A stretch of DNA of 15,568 bases from Bifidobacterium breve (GTDB lineage: Bacteria; Actinomycetota; Acidimicrobiia; IMCC26256; PALSA-555). The notes under the pieces were generated by a model. It did no database searches and was not told the origin of the DNA. It saw nothing but the letters and a program-made list of their open reading frames with translations. A program made the translations under genes and the position numbers. Position 1 is the stretch's first letter. Each line of letters opens with the position of its first letter. The stretch lies in the NCBI GenBank assembly GCA_945889545.1, contig CAMDCC010000033.1:1-15568 (forward strand), read 5' to 3'. Shown piece by piece: positions 13,925 through 15,568 of this stretch.

Positions 13925-14287
13925 ATGTCTGATGCGAGCGATCTCGTCACTGCTGATGGCGATGGCGATGGCGATGGCGTGGTCGTTGCCGTGCACGTGC
14001 AGCCGCGCGCGGGTCGTACCGCGGTGGTGGGGCGGCATGGCGACGCGCTCAAGGTCCGGGTTGCGGCTCCACCGGTCGACGACCGGGCGAACACTGCGAC
14101 GATCGCGCTCGTGGCCGACATGCTCGACGTGGCCGCGAGCGGCGTGACCGTTGTGTCGGGCGAGCGGTCTCGACTCAAACGGCTGCGCGTCAAGGGACTC
14201 GACCTCGAGACGGCACTCGAACGGGTCGAGCTCACCCTCGAAGCGGCCGCCGAGCCGCCAGGTCCGCACCAACGCCGCGCCCGATAG
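13925..14287 (+). CDS. DUF167 / YggU family protein
   Basis: A 120-residue small protein of the DUF167 (YggU) family, whose function is unknown. Members have a compact alpha/beta fold. Signatures are VAVHVQPRAGRTAVVG (21-36), LKVRVAAPPVDDRANTA (42-58), the classic K-V-R-x-A-x-P-x-x-G/D-x-A-N block, and VTVVSGERSRLKRLRV (74-89), which matches the V-x-x-x-x-G-x-x-S-R-x-K pattern. It has an unusual N-terminal Asp-Gly repeat (11-18) and a short Pro/Arg tail. The start has GGTGGAG at 13914-13920. DUF167 genes are often found near yggT/yggS; here divIVA and an inverted ileS intervene. It is divergent from ileS, so the two may share regulatory DNA. Confidence 0.88.
   Translation: MSDASDLVTADGDGDGDGVVVAVHVQPRAGRTAVVGRHGDALKVRVAAPPVDDRANTATIALVADMLDVAASGVTVVSGERSRLKRLRVKGLDLETALERVELTLEAAAEPPGPHQRRAR
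13955..13978 (+). repeat. Hexanucleotide repeat (GATGGC)x4 in the DUF167 gene
   Basis: Four perfect copies of GATGGC encode (Asp-Gly)x4 at residues 11-18. The unit is in frame, so copy changes would only alter the length of the acidic N-terminal stretch. Confidence 0.97.
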
Positions 14288-14338
14288 CCCGACCACGATG
14301 GTTGGGCCACGATCCCTGATGCGGGGTACGGAAAGGGC

Positions 14339-14344
14339 TACGAT
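14339..14344 (+). promoter_or_regulatory. Candidate -10 of the TraR/DksA-like gene
   Basis: TACGAT fits TANNNT in the 114-base gap after the DUF167 gene. CTGATG at 14316-14321, 17 bases upstream, is a weak -35 match. A transcript from here would have a leader of about 50 bases. Confidence 0.35.
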
Positions 14345-14358
14345 CCAGCGCTTCCCTG

Positions 14359-14374
14359 GGGCCGAATCCGGCCC
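14359..14374 (+). repeat. Leader hairpin before the TraR/DksA-like gene
   Basis: GGGCCG-AATC-CGGCCC is a perfect six-base-pair GC stem with a four-base loop. It lies between the candidate -10 and the ribosome site, so it would fold in the 5' leader. No U-run follows, so it is not a typical terminator. Confidence 0.45.
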
Positions 14375-14388
14375 GTGCCCGCGACCCG

Positions 14389-14395
14389 AAGGGGA
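14389..14395 (+). promoter_or_regulatory. Ribosome binding site of the TraR/DksA-like gene
   Basis: AAGGGGA sits six bases before the ATG at 14402 and favours that start over an in-frame GTG at 14375. Confidence 0.6.
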
Positions 14396-14401
14396 TCCAG
14401 G

Positions 14402-15262
14402 ATGCCGGGGGCACCACACAAGTTGACCACGGCGAAGCGCGTCGCGCCGACCAAGACACGCGCTAAGAAGGCGGCGAAGCCCGCCCGGAAGGCCGCGTCC
14501 ACGAAGAAGGTTGTGAAGAAGTCCGTGAAGACGTTCGTGAAGAAGGTCGCTCCGCGACCGAAGAAGGCAGTCGCGAAGAAGGCAGTCGCGAAGAAGGCAG
14601 TCGCCAAGAAGACGGTCGCCAAGAAGACGGTCGCCAAGAAGACGGTCGCGAAACCGAAAGCCGCGCCGAAGCCGGTGAAGGCCGCGCCTGCGAAGGCGAC
14701 GGTGGCCGCCGCAGTTCCCAAGGCGACGGCAGCGACGAAGGTGAAGCCACCGATCATCACGAAGGTTCCCGCAGCGCGGCTGCCCCAGCCTTCAGCGGAG
14801 GCGCCGTTGCGCACCAAGGTGGGCACGGGGAAGAAGAAGGAAGTGATCTGCGAGCTCTCCGGCTTCGAAGTGATGCCGAGCCCGCCCGCACTTTCGACCA
14901 AGACGCTCGACCGTCTGCGCCAGAAGCTGCTGGAAGAAAAGCAACGGCTCGCGCAACAGGCCGACGAGCTCGCGGCGGAGGCCGAGCAGCTCGCGGTCGA
15001 GCGTGAAGCGGGCGACACTCAGTTCGACGAAGAGTCGGGCGAAGGCGACACGATCAACGTTGAACGCGAGCGCGATCTGCTGCTCTCATCGTCGGCCCGA
15101 CAGGTCGTCGAGGAGATCGAAGAGGCGCTCACGCGGATGAAGAAGGGTACCTACGGCGTGTGCAAGTACGCCGGTCGCAAGCTCCCGATCGAACGGCTCG
15201 AGGCGATCCCGTGGGCAAACGTCTGTGTCGACTGCAAGGCGCGTGCCGAACGTCGCAGGTGA
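14402..15262 (+). CDS. TraR/DksA-type zinc-finger protein with H1-like lysine-rich tail
   Basis: A 286-residue protein in two parts. Residues 1-125 are Lys/Ala/Pro/Val-rich and histone H1-like, including KKAVA x3 then KKTVA x3 (54-83); such tails bind DNA non-specifically. Residues 163-286 resemble the TraR/DksA family, which acts on RNA polymerase. They comprise a predicted coiled coil (STKTLDRLRQKLLEEKQRL onward, 165-200), FDEESGEGDTINVERERD (208-225), EIEEALTRMKKGTYGVCKYA and RLEAIPWANVCVDCKA. The C4 zinc finger is incomplete: Cys254, Cys275 and Cys278 are present but the second ligand is Ala257. A lone Cys150 lies between the parts. It directly precedes and overlaps lspA. RNA polymerase regulation is inferred; DNA binding by the tail is inferred from composition. 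ATG is chosen by AAGGGGA at 14389-14395. Confidence 0.85.
   Translation: MPGAPHKLTTAKRVAPTKTRAKKAAKPARKAASTKKVVKKSVKTFVKKVAPRPKKAVAKKAVAKKAVAKKTVAKKTVAKKTVAKPKAAPKPVKAAPAKATVAAAVPKATAATKVKPPIITKVPAARLPQPSAEAPLRTKVGTGKKKEVICELSGFEVMPSPPALSTKTLDRLRQKLLEEKQRLAQQADELAAEAEQLAVEREAGDTQFDEESGEGDTINVERERDLLLSSSARQVVEEIEEALTRMKKGTYGVCKYAGRKLPIERLEAIPWANVCVDCKARAERRR
14561..14650 (+). repeat. Six 15-base tandem repeats in the lysine-rich tail
   Basis: Two triplets of 15-base units run back to back: three of AAGAAGGCAGTCGC(G/C) at 14561-14605 encoding KKAVA, then three of AAGAAGACGGTCGC(C/G) at 14606-14650 encoding KKTVA. Units differ only at the alanine/threonine codon, its following codon's wobble base and the last base. 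The near-identity at silent sites points to recent unit duplication. Confidence 0.97.
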
Positions 15263-15568
15263 TCCGCGGCCGGTAGCTGCGGTCCGGGGGAGCCGGGGGC
15301 GGGTTGCGGCCGGGATTGTTGCGGTCATCGTCGTCGTCGACCAGGCCACCAAGGCGTGGGCCGTTGCCAACCTCGAACCGGGGCGACCCGAGTCGATCAT
15401 CGGAACCGATGTGGAGCTGCGCCTGAGCTACAACTCCGGCAGCGCATTCAGCTTGTTCCGCGGGTTCACGCCGCTGTTGGCTCTGTTGGCAATTGGGATC
15501 GCATTCGTCCTCGTTCGCGCCGTACGCAAGACCGAGGACACCTGGACGCTTGTCGCACTGGGCCTCGT
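15243..15568 (+). CDS. lspA: Lipoprotein signal peptidase LspA, 5' part
   Basis: The first 108 codons of a polytopic membrane aspartyl protease that removes signal peptides from prolipoproteins; the gene runs off the right edge. Visible are a first hydrophobic segment VAAGIVAVIVVVDQATK (21-37) holding the family D-Q-x-x-K motif at 33-37, the N-x-G-x-A-F-S box LSYNSGSAFSL (61-71), and a second hydrophobic segment TPLLALLAIGIAFVLV (76-92). The catalytic aspartates normally lie further downstream, outside the window, so activity cannot be judged. The start is GTG 15243, overlapping the upstream gene by 20 bases. A GTG at 15225 is also in frame. The TraR-like/lspA pairing is common in actinobacteria. 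Confidence 0.9.
   Translation, partial: MPNVAGDPRPVAAVRGSRGRVAAGIVAVIVVVDQATKAWAVANLEPGRPESIIGTDVELRLSYNSGSAFSLFRGFTPLLALLAIGIAFVLVRAVRKTEDTWTLVALGL

Noticed and set aside
13862..14290. T-box riboswitch upstream of ileS
   Set aside because: I looked on the minus strand for the conserved T-box bulge sequence and a following anti-sequestor. I saw only a partial ACCGCG-like match within the DUF167 coding sequence on the wrong strand.
14302..14344. TTGGGC at 14302 as the -35 partner of TACGAT
   Set aside because: The spacer would be over 30 bases, far outside the 16-19 base range.

Overview
The window is a GC-rich stretch (roughly two thirds G+C by eye, with strong G/C preference at third codon positions). 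It carries the downstream half of a division and cell wall (dcw) cluster with actinobacterial gene content. The order is murD(end)-ftsW-murG-murC-murB-ftsQ-ftsZ-pgeF-yggS-sepF-yggT-divIVA, then ileS on the opposite strand, a DUF167 gene, a TraR/DksA-type zinc-finger gene and the start of lspA. SepF and DivIVA are present and ftsA is absent next to ftsZ. FtsZ ends in a DVPEFLR-type tail. With the ileS/traR/lspA neighbourhood this points to Actinobacteria (Actinomycetota). A deep lineage such as Acidimicrobiia is my best guess, from general resemblance only.

Positions 1-5541 form a tightly packed plus-strand operon. The murD/ftsW, ftsW/murG, murG/murC, murC/murB and murB/ftsQ junctions all overlap by 1-11 bases, so translation is probably coupled. 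These genes make UDP-MurNAc-peptide precursors (MurB, MurC, MurD), lipid II (MurG) and septal glycan (FtsW), and supply the divisome scaffold FtsQ. A 409-base spacer (5542-5950) precedes ftsZ. It is the most likely site of independent ftsZ promoters, although it is also open in the ftsZ frame.

Positions 5951-9520 hold ftsZ, the peptidoglycan-editing/purine nucleoside phosphorylase-like pgeF, the PLP-binding yggS, the FtsZ membrane anchor sepF and the small membrane protein yggT. A 160-base gap with inverted repeats and a candidate leaderless promoter leads to divIVA (9681-10727), the polar/septal growth scaffold. divIVA converges on ileS (minus strand, 10724-13861), and the two stop codons lie on opposite strands of one CTAG palindrome. 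Upstream of ileS and divergent from it are DUF167 (13925-14287), a TraR/DksA-like protein with a long lysine-rich tail (14402-15262), and the 5' part of lspA (15243 to the window end).

Most of the window is ordinary core genome. The points that stand out are: (1) IleRS has its class I HxGH signature rearranged to G-L-H-H, the GxHH form reported for mupirocin-hyper-resistant type 2 IleRS; (2) the TraR/DksA-like protein joins a histone-H1-like tail, built partly of six 15-base repeats, to a zinc finger lacking one cysteine; (3) PgeF has three exact 15-base repeats (GPAPH x3) between its metal-site segments; (4) the long ftsQ-ftsZ spacer; (5) candidate leaderless promoters at divIVA and ileS. 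I found no mobile element, CRISPR array, rRNA or tRNA, and no convincing wholly new system.
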